Positions 42,952 through 51,519 of a stretch of 64,000 nucleotides of DNA are shown in pieces. A program made the translations under genes and the position numbers. The DNA lies in assembly GCF_047302405.1 (NCBI RefSeq), contig NZ_CP154853.1, forward strand, positions 3,410,001 to 3,474,000. The letters run 5' to 3'. The notes under the pieces were generated by a model. It was not told the origin of the DNA. It saw only the letters and a program-made list of their open reading frames with translations, and searched no databases. The stretch comes from Alkalihalobacillus sp047302405 (GTDB lineage Bacteria; Bacillota; Bacilli; Bacillales; Bacillaceae_D). Every line of letters begins with the position of its first letter. The first letter of the stretch is position 1.

Positions 42952-44412
42952 ATGGAAACATTAACATTAGAACTATCGAATATAGAAATCTCTTTTTTAG
43001 ATAAAGTGATTCTCGATATTCCAAAACTATCGGTTTATCAATTTGACCGGATTGGCATTGTGGGTCAAAACGGTAGTGGAAAAAGTACATTACTCAAACT
43101 CATCAAAGGAGAATTACAACCAAATAAAGGGACGGTCAATCATCAAGTCGACTTTGGTTATTTTGAGCAGACTGAACCACCAACAGTCGGTACAGTTGAT
43201 TACCAAATGCTCGGACGATTGGCGATTCCCGAAACGGCACATGATCACCTAAGTGGTGGCGAACAAACTCGCTTAAAGCTGGCCCAATTATTTTCCACTT
43301 ATTATGAAGGGTTATTGTTAGATGAACCAACGACCCACTTGGACCAGAGCGGGCACCAATTTTTAATAGAAGAGCTCAAATATTATTACGGCTCTCTCCT
43401 ACTCGTCAGTCATGACCGATATATGTTAGATGAGCTGGTTAATAAAATTTGGGAAGTGAAGGATGGAGAGGTAACCGAGTATACAGGGAATTACTCAGAT
43501 TATATCGAACAAAAGAAGCTGGAAAAAGAACAGCAGCAGGAGCAACACGAGAAATATGTAAAGGATAAAAATCGTTTATTAAAAGCGGCTGAAGAGAAAA
43601 TGAAAAAGGCTCAAAAAGTCACACAAGCAAGCAAAAAAACGTCTCAAAAAGAAACAAAAGCAAAAGCGAACTTAATGTTTATGACCAAATCAAAAGATAC
43701 GAGTCAAAAGGCGATTCATAAAGCAGCAAAGGCTTTGGAGCAAAGGGTCGAACAGCTCGAGGTCGTTGAAGCACCTGAACGAGAACGATCGATATCGTTC
43801 CCACAACCAGCATCCTTGCAACTTCACAATAAATTTCCAGTGATGGCTGATCGTCTAACACTTAAGATTGAAGGGAAAACATTACTTGATGACGTCAGCT
43901 TCCAGTTTCCACTTAGCCAAACAATCGCGATTACAGGTGATAACGGTTCAGGTAAGTCAACGCTCCTGCGTCATATTTTGCAAAGCGGTGAAGGGCTGAC
44001 AATATCACCAAAGGTCGAATTCGGATATTACGCCCAGCTGAGCTATCATTTTCAAAAAGAAGAAACTGTCTATTCCTATATCGAGGAACGCAGTGTTCAT
44101 GAGGAAAAAGTGATTCGGGCTGCCTTGCATTCGATGAATTTTTCAGGTAATGATATTAAAAAAGATGTTCGTAGCTTAAGTGGTGGTGAGCGTATTCGCC
44201 TTATTTTGTGCCAGCTCTTCCTCGGCCGATACAATGTGCTCGTCTTGGATGAGCCAACAAATTTTCTCGATGTCGATTGTCTGAACGCTTTAGAAGCATT
44301 TATTAATGGATACGCGGGTACCGTTTTACTCGTTTCCCATGACCGTACATTCGTCAAGCAAGTCGCCAATCAACAATATAAAATTGAAAATCAAAATTTA
44401 AACTTACTATAA
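42952..44412 (+). CDS. ABC-F ribosome-protection ATPase (Msr/Vga/VmlR type)
   Basis: A 486-residue soluble ABC-F protein with two ATPase domains and no membrane segments. Walker A motifs GQNGSGKSTLL and GDNGSGKSTLL, signatures LSGGEQTRLKLAQLF and LSGGERIRLILCQLF, and Walker B LLLDEPTTHLD and LVLDEPTNFLD are present. The linker between the domains (about 185-265) is long, helical and lysine-rich (EKYVKDKNRLLKAAEEKM; AKANLMFMTKSKDT), as in antibiotic-resistance members that reach into the ribosomal exit tunnel and dislodge macrolides, lincosamides or streptogramins. The second of two adjacent ATGs has 7 bases to GGGGAGG and is taken. Placed behind a macrolide leader peptide and before a macrolide phosphotransferase gene, so macrolide protection is the likely job. 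Confidence 0.93.
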   Translation: METLTLELSNIEISFLDKVILDIPKLSVYQFDRIGIVGQNGSGKSTLLKLIKGELQPNKGTVNHQVDFGYFEQTEPPTVGTVDYQMLGRLAIPETAHDHLSGGEQTRLKLAQLFSTYYEGLLLDEPTTHLDQSGHQFLIEELKYYYGSLLLVSHDRYMLDELVNKIWEVKDGEVTEYTGNYSDYIEQKKLEKEQQQEQHEKYVKDKNRLLKAAEEKMKKAQKVTQASKKTSQKETKAKANLMFMTKSKDTSQKAIHKAAKALEQRVEQLEVVEAPERERSISFPQPASLQLHNKFPVMADRLTLKIEGKTLLDDVSFQFPLSQTIAITGDNGSGKSTLLRHILQSGEGLTISPKVEFGYYAQLSYHFQKEETVYSYIEERSVHEEKVIRAALHSMNFSGNDIKKDVRSLSGGERIRLILCQLFLGRYNVLVLDEPTNFLDVDCLNALEAFINGYAGTVLLVSHDRTFVKQVANQQYKIENQNLNLL

Positions 44413-44425
44413 GAGGTGTTTTAAA

Positions 44426-45343
44426 ATGACAAATACGATTCCAGTACATGAAATAATAAAAAGAGCTAAACAAAATGGCATTGAATTAAAAGAAGAAACG
44501 ATTAAGATAAACGAATCTGGTCTAGATTTTCAGGTCACCTTAGCGGAATCCATCACAGGCGAAAAGTGGCTACTTCGGATTCCCCGTCGAGAAGACGTCT
44601 TTCCGAAAACAAAATCAGAAAAAATCGCGCTAGATTATATCGCCCACCACGTTTCCTTTGAAGTCCCAATTTGGGAAGTTCACACGCCAGAATTGATCGC
44701 TTATAAGCAATTATCTGGTGTTCCAGCAGCCACGATCGATATGGAGAAGAAAGCTTATGTTTATGAACTGGATGAAAACAATGTCCCTGAAAGTTACCAT
44801 CAGTCTTTAGCAAATTGTCTAGCTGAGTTGCATAAATTACCTTTAAGCGAGACGGAACTTCCAAGTGAGATTATCGTTCAATCACCTGAACAAATTCGAG
44901 CAACAATACAAGAACGAATGCTAAAAGTGAAAGAAGAATTCCCAATCAGTAAGGAACTTTGGTCTCGTTGGCAAAGGTGGCTAGCTAACGATGAAATGTG
45001 GCCAAAGCAAACAGGAATGCTTCATGGTGATGACCATGTTGGCCATATGCTCATTAACGAAGAAGGAGCGATTACCGGTATGATCGATTGGACCGAAGCA
45101 CAAGTTGCCGATATTTCGAAGGACTTTTTACCACATTATATGGTCTTTGGTGAAGAAGCTCTTGATAAGCTACTCTATTATTACGAGCAAACCGGTGGCT
45201 ATACATGGCCGAAAATGAAAGAGCATATTATTGAATTGCATTCCACATACCCAATTGACGTGGCCGAATTCGCGATTAGTTCCGGATTAGACGAATACAA
45301 ACAAATGGCACTCGAAGCTCTAGGTACAGCAGAGTCGAAGTAA
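44426..45343 (+). CDS. Macrolide 2'-phosphotransferase (Mph family)
   Basis: A 305-residue antibiotic kinase. The N-lobe has INESGLDFQVTLAES and WLLRIPRREDV, the family's nucleotide- and Lys-bearing region; the catalytic loop is LHGDDHVGHMLI (about 200-211) and the metal-binding Asp is in GMIDWTEAQVADISKDFL. Such enzymes phosphorylate the desosamine 2'-hydroxyl of macrolides, using mainly GTP. Its ATG lies 13 bases after the ABC-F stop with AGAGGTG before it, so both are in one operon under the attenuated leader. An intrinsic terminator ends the operon. Length and motifs are normal for the family. Confidence 0.93.
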   Translation: MTNTIPVHEIIKRAKQNGIELKEETIKINESGLDFQVTLAESITGEKWLLRIPRREDVFPKTKSEKIALDYIAHHVSFEVPIWEVHTPELIAYKQLSGVPAATIDMEKKAYVYELDENNVPESYHQSLANCLAELHKLPLSETELPSEIIVQSPEQIRATIQERMLKVKEEFPISKELWSRWQRWLANDEMWPKQTGMLHGDDHVGHMLINEEGAITGMIDWTEAQVADISKDFLPHYMVFGEEALDKLLYYYEQTGGYTWPKMKEHIIELHSTYPIDVAEFAISSGLDEYKQMALEALGTAESK

Positions 45344-45372
45344 ACTGTTCAAAAGATAGACTTATCGAAATG

Positions 45373-45412
45373 AAAAACCGAAACTTCTTCAGTGAATGTT
45401 TCGGTTTTTTTC
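45373..45412 (+). terminator. Terminator of the macrolide operon
   Basis: AAAAACCGAAAC pairs with GTTTCGGTTTTT; seven T end the stem. It is 30 bases behind the phosphotransferase stop and is nearly symmetrical. Confidence 0.9.
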
Positions 45413-45545
45413 TATTATTTGGTGTTACTTTCAATAATTAAATTCTGTGATGCCAGCCAGAAAAAGGCTACCTTAAATTTATTTCTTTTGAGATTGAATC
45501 CTGAACCTAGATAAGCCCAGCCCCTCAGGTAAATGCTCCCTGCTT

Positions 45546-46454
45546 TTATATGCTAGGGTGCTCCCATTCTCTCAAATCTTCTTTTTCTATTTGAATCGTA
45601 CTATGCTCAATATGAAGCTTTTCTCTAATATAGTGATTCGCTTGTAACAAAATTTCATGATGTTCTTCTGAATAAGAAGGGTCAATAACGAGGTGTGCTG
45701 TCAAACTGTTAATGCCTGATGTTATCGTCCAAATATGAAGATCATGTACATTTGTAACCCCTTCAATTGCCAGTAAATCATTCTCAACCTCTACAACATT
45801 AATACTAGCAGGAGTGCCCTCTAACAGTACATGAACCGTATCCTTCAACAAGCGGAAGCCTGAAAAAGCAATCATTAAAGCAATGATTATACTTAAAATA
45901 GGGTCGGCCATATACCAACTAGTAAAATAAATAATAATCCCAGCAATTATCGCAGCGACCGATCCTAATGTATCACTAAGGACATGCAAGTAGGCACCGC
46001 GCATATTAAGATTATCCTTCACATCTCCTCGCATGAGAGCAAACATAGCTCCAATATTAGCTAAAAGACCGATGAAAGCTATTAGCATCATCGCTCCCCC
46101 CATGACTTCTTGAGGTGACATTAGTCGACCAATCGCTTCACGAATCACAAATGCAGCAATGACTAACAATGCTACACTATTAAACAAAGATGATAACACT
46201 TCATAGCGATGATTACCGAAAGTGCGTTTATGAGTTGCCGCTTTGGCAGCTAAAATAATCGCTAATAAACTGATGAACAAGTTCGAGAAATCATTAAACA
46301 TATGAACCGCATCAGCTAAAAGAGCTAAACTCCCTGTCCAAAGCCCTCCAAGAAATTGAATAAACATCCAACTTCCAATAATGATCATCGCGATAACTAA
46401 ATTTTTCTTATTTTCCTGACCTGTCGCATGATGATGCCCGTGATGGTGACCCAT
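45546..46454 (-). CDS. czcD: Cation-efflux (CDF) transporter CzcD
   Basis: A 302-residue zinc/cadmium/cobalt exporter with a His-rich start (MGHHHGHHHATG), six membrane segments, metal-site motifs ALLADAVHMFND (about 48) and HVLSDTLGSV (about 157), and a cytosolic C-terminal dimer domain with VHDLHIWTITSG. It uses the proton or potassium gradient to move Zn2+ out. GAGGAG precedes the ATG. A perfect palindrome lies between 46473 and 46510, just upstream, and czrA follows on the same strand, so CzrA repression relieved by zinc is expected. Confidence 0.96.
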   Translation of the reverse strand: MGHHHGHHHATGQENKKNLVIAMIIIGSWMFIQFLGGLWTGSLALLADAVHMFNDFSNLFISLLAIILAAKAATHKRTFGNHRYEVLSSLFNSVALLVIAAFVIREAIGRLMSPQEVMGGAMMLIAFIGLLANIGAMFALMRGDVKDNLNMRGAYLHVLSDTLGSVAAIIAGIIIYFTSWYMADPILSIIIALMIAFSGFRLLKDTVHVLLEGTPASINVVEVENDLLAIEGVTNVHDLHIWTITSGINSLTAHLVIDPSYSEEHHEILLQANHYIREKLHIEHSTIQIEKEDLREWEHPSI

Positions 46455-46472
46455 TTTATCACTCCTCTACCT

Positions 46473-46510
46473 ATTATCAATATATGAACATGTATTCATA
46501 TATTGATAAT
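46473..46510 (-). promoter_or_regulatory. Perfect 38-bp palindromic operator upstream of czcD
   Basis: ATTATCAATATATGAA (46473-46488) and its exact inverse TTCATATATTGATAAT (46495-46510) flank a six-base centre. The inner TGAACATGTATTCA resembles the CzrA/ArsR-type 12-2-12 sites. It lies only 18 bases before the start codon, so it overlaps the transcription start region. Confidence 0.85.
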
Positions 46511-46567
46511 AACATACTTTCCTCTAAATTTATAGTCTTAAAAATCGACTAAAGCTCTAAAACACCC

Positions 46568-46873
46568 TTAATCATGAATGGAATGTTGAATCGTTTTCAC
46601 AAGGATTTCCAAAACATGTTCATCTTCCGGAGAATAAAACATAGATGTTCCTACTCTACGTGATTTCACAAGTCGTAAATTTTTCAAAAAACGTAATTGA
46701 TGGGAAACCGTTGATTGTCCTAAGGCTAACTGCTCCACAATCTCCCCTACCGAACATTCCTTTTCCGCTAGAAGATGTAAAATTCTTATTCGTGTCGGAT
46801 CACCAAGAGCCTTAAAAGTTTGCGATACGATAAACAACGTTTCTTTATCTAGATCATTATATTGATTTGTCAT
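46568..46873 (-). CDS. czrA: ArsR-family zinc-responsive repressor CzrA
   Basis: A 101-residue winged-helix metal sensor. The DNA-reading helix is near residues 46-66 (SVGEIVEQLALGQSTVSHQL), preceded by ALGDPTRIRILHLLAEKECS. The alpha5 metal site is visible: D85-x-H87 in DEHVLEI and two His near the end (QHSIHD). Zinc or cobalt binding releases the operator of czcD. GGGGCG stands before the ATG. The gene has its own promoter (46896-46901 as -10). Confidence 0.93.
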   Translation of the reverse strand: MTNQYNDLDKETLFIVSQTFKALGDPTRIRILHLLAEKECSVGEIVEQLALGQSTVSHQLRFLKNLRLVKSRRVGTSMFYSPEDEHVLEILVKTIQHSIHD

Positions 46874-46895
46874 TAGTTACGCCCCTTAAATGCTG

Positions 46896-46915
46896 ATTAT
46901 ATGTTCATATTAACA
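46896..46915 (-). promoter_or_regulatory. czrA promoter -10 and likely CzrA operator
   Basis: TATAAT (46901-46896, minus) adjoins ATGTTCATATTAACAT, an inverted repeat that shares the ATGTTCAT core with the czcD palindrome. It indicates self-repression by CzrA. Confidence 0.55.
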
Positions 46916-46962
46916 TGTTTTAATGTTGAAAATAAACATTATTACGGCTAGCAATTAATCAA

Positions 46963-47002
46963 ACAAGCATCCCTATAAGTCTGAGCGCTTGGGATGCTTG
47001 TT
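46963..47002. terminator. Bidirectional terminator after dgkB
   Basis: CAAGCATCCC and GGGATGCTTG pair perfectly; T-rich tails on both strands (TTGTCTGTTT; TTGATTAATTG). It lies 7 bases from the dgkB stop. Confidence 0.75.
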
Positions 47003-47008
47003 GTCTGT

Positions 47009-47914
47009 TTATTGCTTATTTTTCCGTTCCTTTGGTGTGAGCATTTGAAAGTGCTGATACAGGTTGACGAATTCAGCGGGTAGCTTTCCGCCATGTTCTC
47101 CGTCTAAATTCAATTTCATATCCTCATCTTCAACAAAAACCTTGATACGGTTTGCCTGTACATACAGTACTTTTGAATGATTGAGATGTTCTCCTCTTAA
47201 TGCTAATCCCGCCAACGTTAAAAATTCTGGAAAGCTTGTTTTTTTAACAATAATAAAGTCAAACATTCCGTCTTGTAGAGATGCATCTGGAGCCAGTTTT
47301 TCAAAGCCTCCAACCGAGTTCGTATTAGAAACAAGAAACATCATGATATCGCCTTCAAAAAGCTTACCATCATACTCAATTCGTACAAATGTTGGTTTGA
47401 TTTGCGGTAGCATTTCCAAACCTTTTATATAATAAGCCAATTGTCCAACCATTGTTTTCATCTTACTTGGAACTTCATACGTTAATTCCGTCAAAGCTCC
47501 TGCTGCGGCAATATTAATAAAATATTTATCATTCACTTTCCCAATATCAATTGGTTCAATATGATCGCCGCACAAGACATCACATGCCTTTTCAATATCT
47601 TTTGGAATACCTAAAGCTCTTGCAAAATCATTTGTTGTTCCGGCAGGGATTAACCCGATCATCGGCCTTTCCTTTAAATGAGCCAAACCATTGATTACTT
47701 CAAAAATGGTACCGTCACCGCCAGCTGCGATCACAAGGTCATATCCATTTTTTGCTGCTTTCTCTGCTGCTCGTTTCGCACAGCCTTCTCCTGTTGTCGC
47801 ATGTGCCGATGTTTCATAGCCCGCGGTTTCTAAACGCTCCAAGACATAGGCTAAACTTTTTCGGATTTGTTCACGACCTGAAGTTGGATTATAGATCAGA
47901 CGTGCTCGCTTCAT
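47009..47914 (-). CDS. dgkB: Diacylglycerol kinase DgkB
   Basis: A 301-residue soluble lipid kinase. AAGGDGTIFEVINGL (about 64-78) is the catalytic glycine motif and LIPAGTTNDFARALGIP the nucleotide/lipid loop; a beta-sandwich domain follows. It phosphorylates diacylglycerol to phosphatidic acid, recycling the by-product of lipoteichoic acid synthesis; YerQ is essential in B. subtilis. The location between gat genes and rlmD matches B. subtilis. AGGGGG before ATG. Confidence 0.93.
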   Translation of the reverse strand: MKRARLIYNPTSGREQIRKSLAYVLERLETAGYETSAHATTGEGCAKRAAEKAAKNGYDLVIAAGGDGTIFEVINGLAHLKERPMIGLIPAGTTNDFARALGIPKDIEKACDVLCGDHIEPIDIGKVNDKYFINIAAAGALTELTYEVPSKMKTMVGQLAYYIKGLEMLPQIKPTFVRIEYDGKLFEGDIMMFLVSNTNSVGGFEKLAPDASLQDGMFDFIIVKKTSFPEFLTLAGLALRGEHLNHSKVLYVQANRIKVFVEDEDMKLNLDGEHGGKLPAEFVNLYQHFQMLTPKERKNKQ

Positions 47915-48314
47915 AAATATCCCCCTATTTTCTCTTAACAGTACAAGTCTAAATGTGTTGTCATTGTATGAGTCGATTCATCGTTTTATGCTTTTCATGC
48001 ATCGTCATTTTCCCATGCTTGGAAGACCTGACCAGAAGCCAAGTTTCTATGTTCCACATATTGTAATTAATACATTAAAGACTATTTTACATCAAAATGG
48101 ACCCAAACAACAAATTTCGCACAATAGATTCGATAAATTGTCATGATTGTTGATTATTCTCAGCCCGTCATCTTTAACGATTACAGTAAGCAGTACAGGC
48201 ACAACACCATGTCAAATGCCGCTCAAATAAAGAGCCGAAAAACTAAGGGGATAAACCGGCTAGTATTCAAGTTAAACCTAGAGCAAGATTAGATGAATGG
48301 ACGTGTTTGGCCTA
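47915..48314. other. 400-base geneless stretch with a possible MarR-gene relic
   Basis: No intact gene is seen. On the plus strand about 47975-48110, two frames together give SIHRFMLFMHRHF, DLTRSQVSMFHIL and LHQNGPKQ, words reminiscent of the start of MarR-family regulators (…LTRSQ…HIL…), but frame changes and stops are needed to join them. This is a weak reading; it may be a decayed regulator gene. Confidence 0.3.
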
Positions 48315-49184
48315 TTATGGCTGTGTATAGACCATAATCGAGCTGCCAGCGGTGAAACTGATACGATTTTGGCCTTCTCCAATTTTGTAGGTTGTTTCTT
48401 CCAAGCCAGCGTTGTCGACGAAGAGCTGATCGCCCTCTAAAAGCACGTCGCTTTGTTCACTTACATATGTCTCAATAAGTCCTTCATACTGAATCGTCCA
48501 ATCAGCGGATAAATCACTTGCATACAAATTGATTTTTCCGTTGTAATTTTGACCACGGACTTCTAATTCCAATTCATTCGGAATTAACAGGGTCGGTCGT
48601 ACTTCTGGTTGATAATTGTATAAACCTTTCACAGTCGGTAACGCCTTTAGTGATATGTAAAGCGTGCCTCCTTTAATATGCGTTTGTAAATAATCCTCGA
48701 TTTTGGCCACAACCGTCTCTTCATTAATGCTCTGATAAGTTCCGAACACCTCTACAGCATCATGCTCTGACGCTTCGATATTTAAATCCTGGCCATCGGC
48801 TTCAACAACGACTCGCTCGTACCTCCCGGCCACTTCCTCAGAGTATGAAGGTAAATTTTGAGTCGTTTCTGTTTTATGACCAATTGAATAACGGAATTCC
48901 TCCATCAGACCTGACACCGATAAAAACATAAAGCTTAACGCAATCGTTCCGATAATTCCAACGAAGAAAATGCTAAGGAAATCATATTTAATCCGTGCAT
49001 CCTCATCATCTCTTTTTTTCAAATAGACGAGCATTTCCGTCCCCACAATGATTAGTAAAAACGGCCACCATGACATAAATAATTCATACATACTCACATT
49101 GAGCCAGTTTGATGCTACTAAAACGACTCCAAGTAATATTAATGTAATGCCCATTGAAAATGAGCCAACTCTCCAAGTTTTCAA
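48315..49184 (-). CDS. LiaF/toastrack-like membrane protein
   Basis: A 289-residue protein: about three N-terminal membrane segments (near 8-28, 36-54 and 68-90; the start SMGITLILLGVVLVASNWLN is of the LiaI/LiaF kind), then an extracytoplasmic or cytoplasmic beta-solenoid resembling the DUF4097 toastrack (LNIEASEHDAVEVFGTYQS; YNGKINLYASDLSADWTIQY). Such proteins sense or organise envelope stress complexes. It overlaps the preceding membrane gene by 4 bases and is the last of the ECF sigma operon. Confidence 0.8.
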   Translation of the reverse strand: MKTWRVGSFSMGITLILLGVVLVASNWLNVSMYELFMSWWPFLLIIVGTEMLVYLKKRDDEDARIKYDFLSIFFVGIIGTIALSFMFLSVSGLMEEFRYSIGHKTETTQNLPSYSEEVAGRYERVVVEADGQDLNIEASEHDAVEVFGTYQSINEETVVAKIEDYLQTHIKGGTLYISLKALPTVKGLYNYQPEVRPTLLIPNELELEVRGQNYNGKINLYASDLSADWTIQYEGLIETYVSEQSDVLLEGDQLFVDNAGLEETTYKIGEGQNRISFTAGSSIMVYTQP

Positions 49185-50266
49185 GCCTCAGACTCCCCTT
49201 CCATATCCTTTTTCTCTTGTTTTTTTGAACCAGAAAGCAAATATACTCCGGCTGCAATTAATAACGTGCAGACGATAAATGTTTGAAAATAGTTATAAAA
49301 CCAAAAACGTAAATCCATTCCAAAATATTGTTCAAATGTTGGAGCTAATGCATGAATTAGTACTTGATCAAATAAATAATAACCACCAAGTAAAATGGCC
49401 CCAATCCCAATCCACTTTTGGTAATTTTGAAAGGCTGTAAAAATCGGTACATCCTTTAAATTTTCATCGTATTGAGCCACCTTTTGTAAGGCATCAAAAA
49501 AGCTATAAAACCAAATAATTGGAATTAAGAACAGAAACATCGTCAAACGTAATAAATCCATTAAAAATAAGCCGACTAAAAACAGAGCCATAAGCTGTAA
49601 TCCACGTCGTTGCAGACCTAAATATAAATGACCAGCCCCTGGAAAAATCGCAAATAACATCGCAATTGGTTTACTCTTTCTCCCAATTCTATTCGCTTCT
49701 ATATCCTCTAAAATCGATCGGTCCACAAGTTCTTCGCCTTTTCCCTTTTTATTCACAAATTGAATGACATCAAATAGGTTAAAAATCCAAATAATTGGCA
49801 GCAATCCTAAGAAGACAATAAACACACCTTGTCCGGTAAGAACCGTTGTAAAAATAACCATTGTGATTAAACCAAAGAAGGCGACCATTAACGTTAATCC
49901 GCGGTTCATTAAACCAAGCTGCATATGGCCAAGTCCGGGAATGAGTGACATAAACGTAATAAACAGTCGTTCACTATCATCTGTTTTTTGTTGGACCTCC
50001 CCTTCTGTTGGTTCATAACTTTGATTCCTTAGTACATTAATAACGGAATGAATAAATTGAACGAACCATACACACATCGCTAAAAAGAAAGCAATTAGGG
50101 CTTCTCCTGCAATATAGCCAAGATCAAAAACCATTATTATCCCAAATGAAAAAAGAATTGTAAACGGTATTACATATATTAACGCCATAATAGGTCTTCT
50201 TAAGTAAAAGAAGCTCCCACCTGGGATAAAGGCTAAAAAGAATGCTACCAAATTATTTCTATTCAT
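49181..50266 (-). CDS. Multi-pass membrane protein with three TM2-like repeats
   Basis: A 361-residue protein with about nine membrane segments. The TM2-like element occurs three times: FIPGGSFFYLRRPIMALIY (about 14), LIPGLGHMQLGLMNRGLTLM (about 107) and IFPGAGHLYLGLQRRGLQLM (about 205), each followed by two helices and a charged loop. Function unknown; TM2 modules are linked to membrane-stress sensing. It overlaps the anti-sigma gene by 8 bases and the toastrack gene by 4, so the set is translationally coupled. Confidence 0.8.
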   Translation of the reverse strand: MNRNNLVAFFLAFIPGGSFFYLRRPIMALIYVIPFTILFSFGIIMVFDLGYIAGEALIAFFLAMCVWFVQFIHSVINVLRNQSYEPTEGEVQQKTDDSERLFITFMSLIPGLGHMQLGLMNRGLTLMVAFFGLITMVIFTTVLTGQGVFIVFLGLLPIIWIFNLFDVIQFVNKKGKGEELVDRSILEDIEANRIGRKSKPIAMLFAIFPGAGHLYLGLQRRGLQLMALFLVGLFLMDLLRLTMFLFLIPIIWFYSFFDALQKVAQYDENLKDVPIFTAFQNYQKWIGIGAILLGGYYLFDQVLIHALAPTFEQYFGMDLRFWFYNYFQTFIVCTLLIAAGVYLLSGSKKQEKKDMEGESEA

Positions 50267-50843
50267 GATGACCGCCCCTTTCTGCGTTTGTCATTTTATC
50301 AAATACTAATGTAATTTTATCTAATACGCGCTCTGAAACCGGTAGAGGTATCTCTTCATCGCTACGTGGTGATGCCTCATCATGAATGCCCTCAAGATGG
50401 TCGGAACCAAAGGCAATCTCTTCAAATATACCGGAAGTCATCAAAACAAAAGTAAGCGAAGCCGCCAACACATAATGAAGGAGAGTTTGTTTCTTTTTCG
50501 GTTTCGCTTTTGCTGATTTTCTATGAATGAATTGGTTATCCCCATTCGCCACTTTCGGTAATTCATGTCGTTGATAATTTTTGGAGCTCTGCTCTATTGT
50601 GATATCTTTTATCTGAAGATGCTGCTGAGCTTTTGCTAGCGGCTCGACTTTTTCCATTACAGCATCAACAAATATCGCTGGCTCACTTGTAGCAACGTCA
50701 ATCTTTTCTAATGCCACCATATAAACATCCAAACATTCGTCACACGTATAGAGGTGCTCCTCCATTGTTTCTTCCATTGCTCTTGTTACCTCACCATTTA
50801 TATACAGAATCCAATCTTCTTTTGTAAATCGATTATGACTCAT
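50259..50843 (-). CDS. Zinc-binding anti-sigma factor
   Basis: A 194-residue protein. The ZAS motif is H30-x3-C34-x2-C37 (EEHLYTCDECLDVYM); a linker follows and one membrane helix at about 122-142 (LLHYVLAASLTFVLMTSG), then an extracytoplasmic tail of about 50 residues. It should hold the ECF sigma factor at the membrane. Its ATG overlaps the sigma stop (ATGA). Release of sigma probably needs a signal outside, perhaps through the following two membrane proteins. Confidence 0.9.
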   Translation of the reverse strand: MSHNRFTKEDWILYINGEVTRAMEETMEEHLYTCDECLDVYMVALEKIDVATSEPAIFVDAVMEKVEPLAKAQQHLQIKDITIEQSSKNYQRHELPKVANGDNQFIHRKSAKAKPKKKQTLLHYVLAASLTFVLMTSGIFEEIAFGSDHLEGIHDEASPRSDEEIPLPVSERVLDKITLVFDKMTNAERGGHHE

Positions 50844-51370
50844 CGAAACTCATCCTCCTTCCATCTGTCTTTAACCCATTTCCTCGCTCGGTAAAGTTTC
50901 GTTTCCACCGTTTTCACTTCCACCTTCTGCTCATTGGCAATTTCTTGATAGCTTTTTTCTTCTATGTAAAAAGCAATTAATACATTGCGGTAATTTTCTG
51001 GAACAGACTCCATCTTTTCAAGTACGATTCGTTTGGTTTCTTTTTTAATCAACTGCTCTTCGATTTCATTGCTTGTTGTCGTGCCTTCCCAATCACCGAG
51101 AGCCTCTTCTTTCCGCCTTGCTCGTTTCCTTTTTTCATCGATAGCCATATTGACAGCGATTCGCGTAACCCATGTCTTAAATCCACGTGCCTCATACTGG
51201 GGGAGAGCATAGAACACGCGGACAAAAACATCTTGAGCTAACTCTTCGGCATCTTTAACATTTTTAATTACAGGCATAATCGCACGAATCACATGAGCTC
51301 GATGCTCTTCAACAATTTGTCGAAACGCCCACTCATCGCCCTGCTGAGCCCTTTTTACTAACTCATCCAT
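50840..51370 (-). CDS. ECF sigma factor
   Basis: A 176-residue RNA polymerase sigma-70 family factor. Region 2 is at about 10-75 (AEELAQDVFVRVFYALPQY), region 4 at about 115-170 (PENYRNVLIAFYIEEKSYQE then IANEQKVEVKTVETKLYRAR). It is of the SigW/YlaC size. The gene heads an overlapping four-gene operon (sigma, anti-sigma, TM2-like, toastrack-like). An upstream ECF-type promoter could not be confirmed. The start follows GGGGGGAG by an unusually long gap of about 13 bases. Confidence 0.93.
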   Translation of the reverse strand: MDELVKRAQQGDEWAFRQIVEEHRAHVIRAIMPVIKNVKDAEELAQDVFVRVFYALPQYEARGFKTWVTRIAVNMAIDEKRKRARRKEEALGDWEGTTTSNEIEEQLIKKETKRIVLEKMESVPENYRNVLIAFYIEEKSYQEIANEQKVEVKTVETKLYRARKWVKDRWKEDEFR

Positions 51371-51519
51371 ATAGAGCCGCTCTCCCCCCTTCTCACTGTC
51401 TACCTATTAGACGTTCATTTTCTCAGTTTCCCCTACAGTTGTGAATAAAATTTTTTATTTTTTTGTGATGGAAGCCGCGGAAAGCTTAAAAGAGGCTGGG
51501 ACATAACTAGCTATAGAAA

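Noticed and set aside
42725..42952. 75-codon plus-strand frame before the ABC-F gene
   Set aside because: It spans two strong terminators and has no ribosome site. Kept only as a question in the findings, not as a gene.
51400..51450. Self-regulating ECF promoter before the sigma gene (GGAAAC ... CGTC)
   Set aside because: The two elements are only 12 bases apart instead of about 16, so it does not fit the SigW-type consensus.
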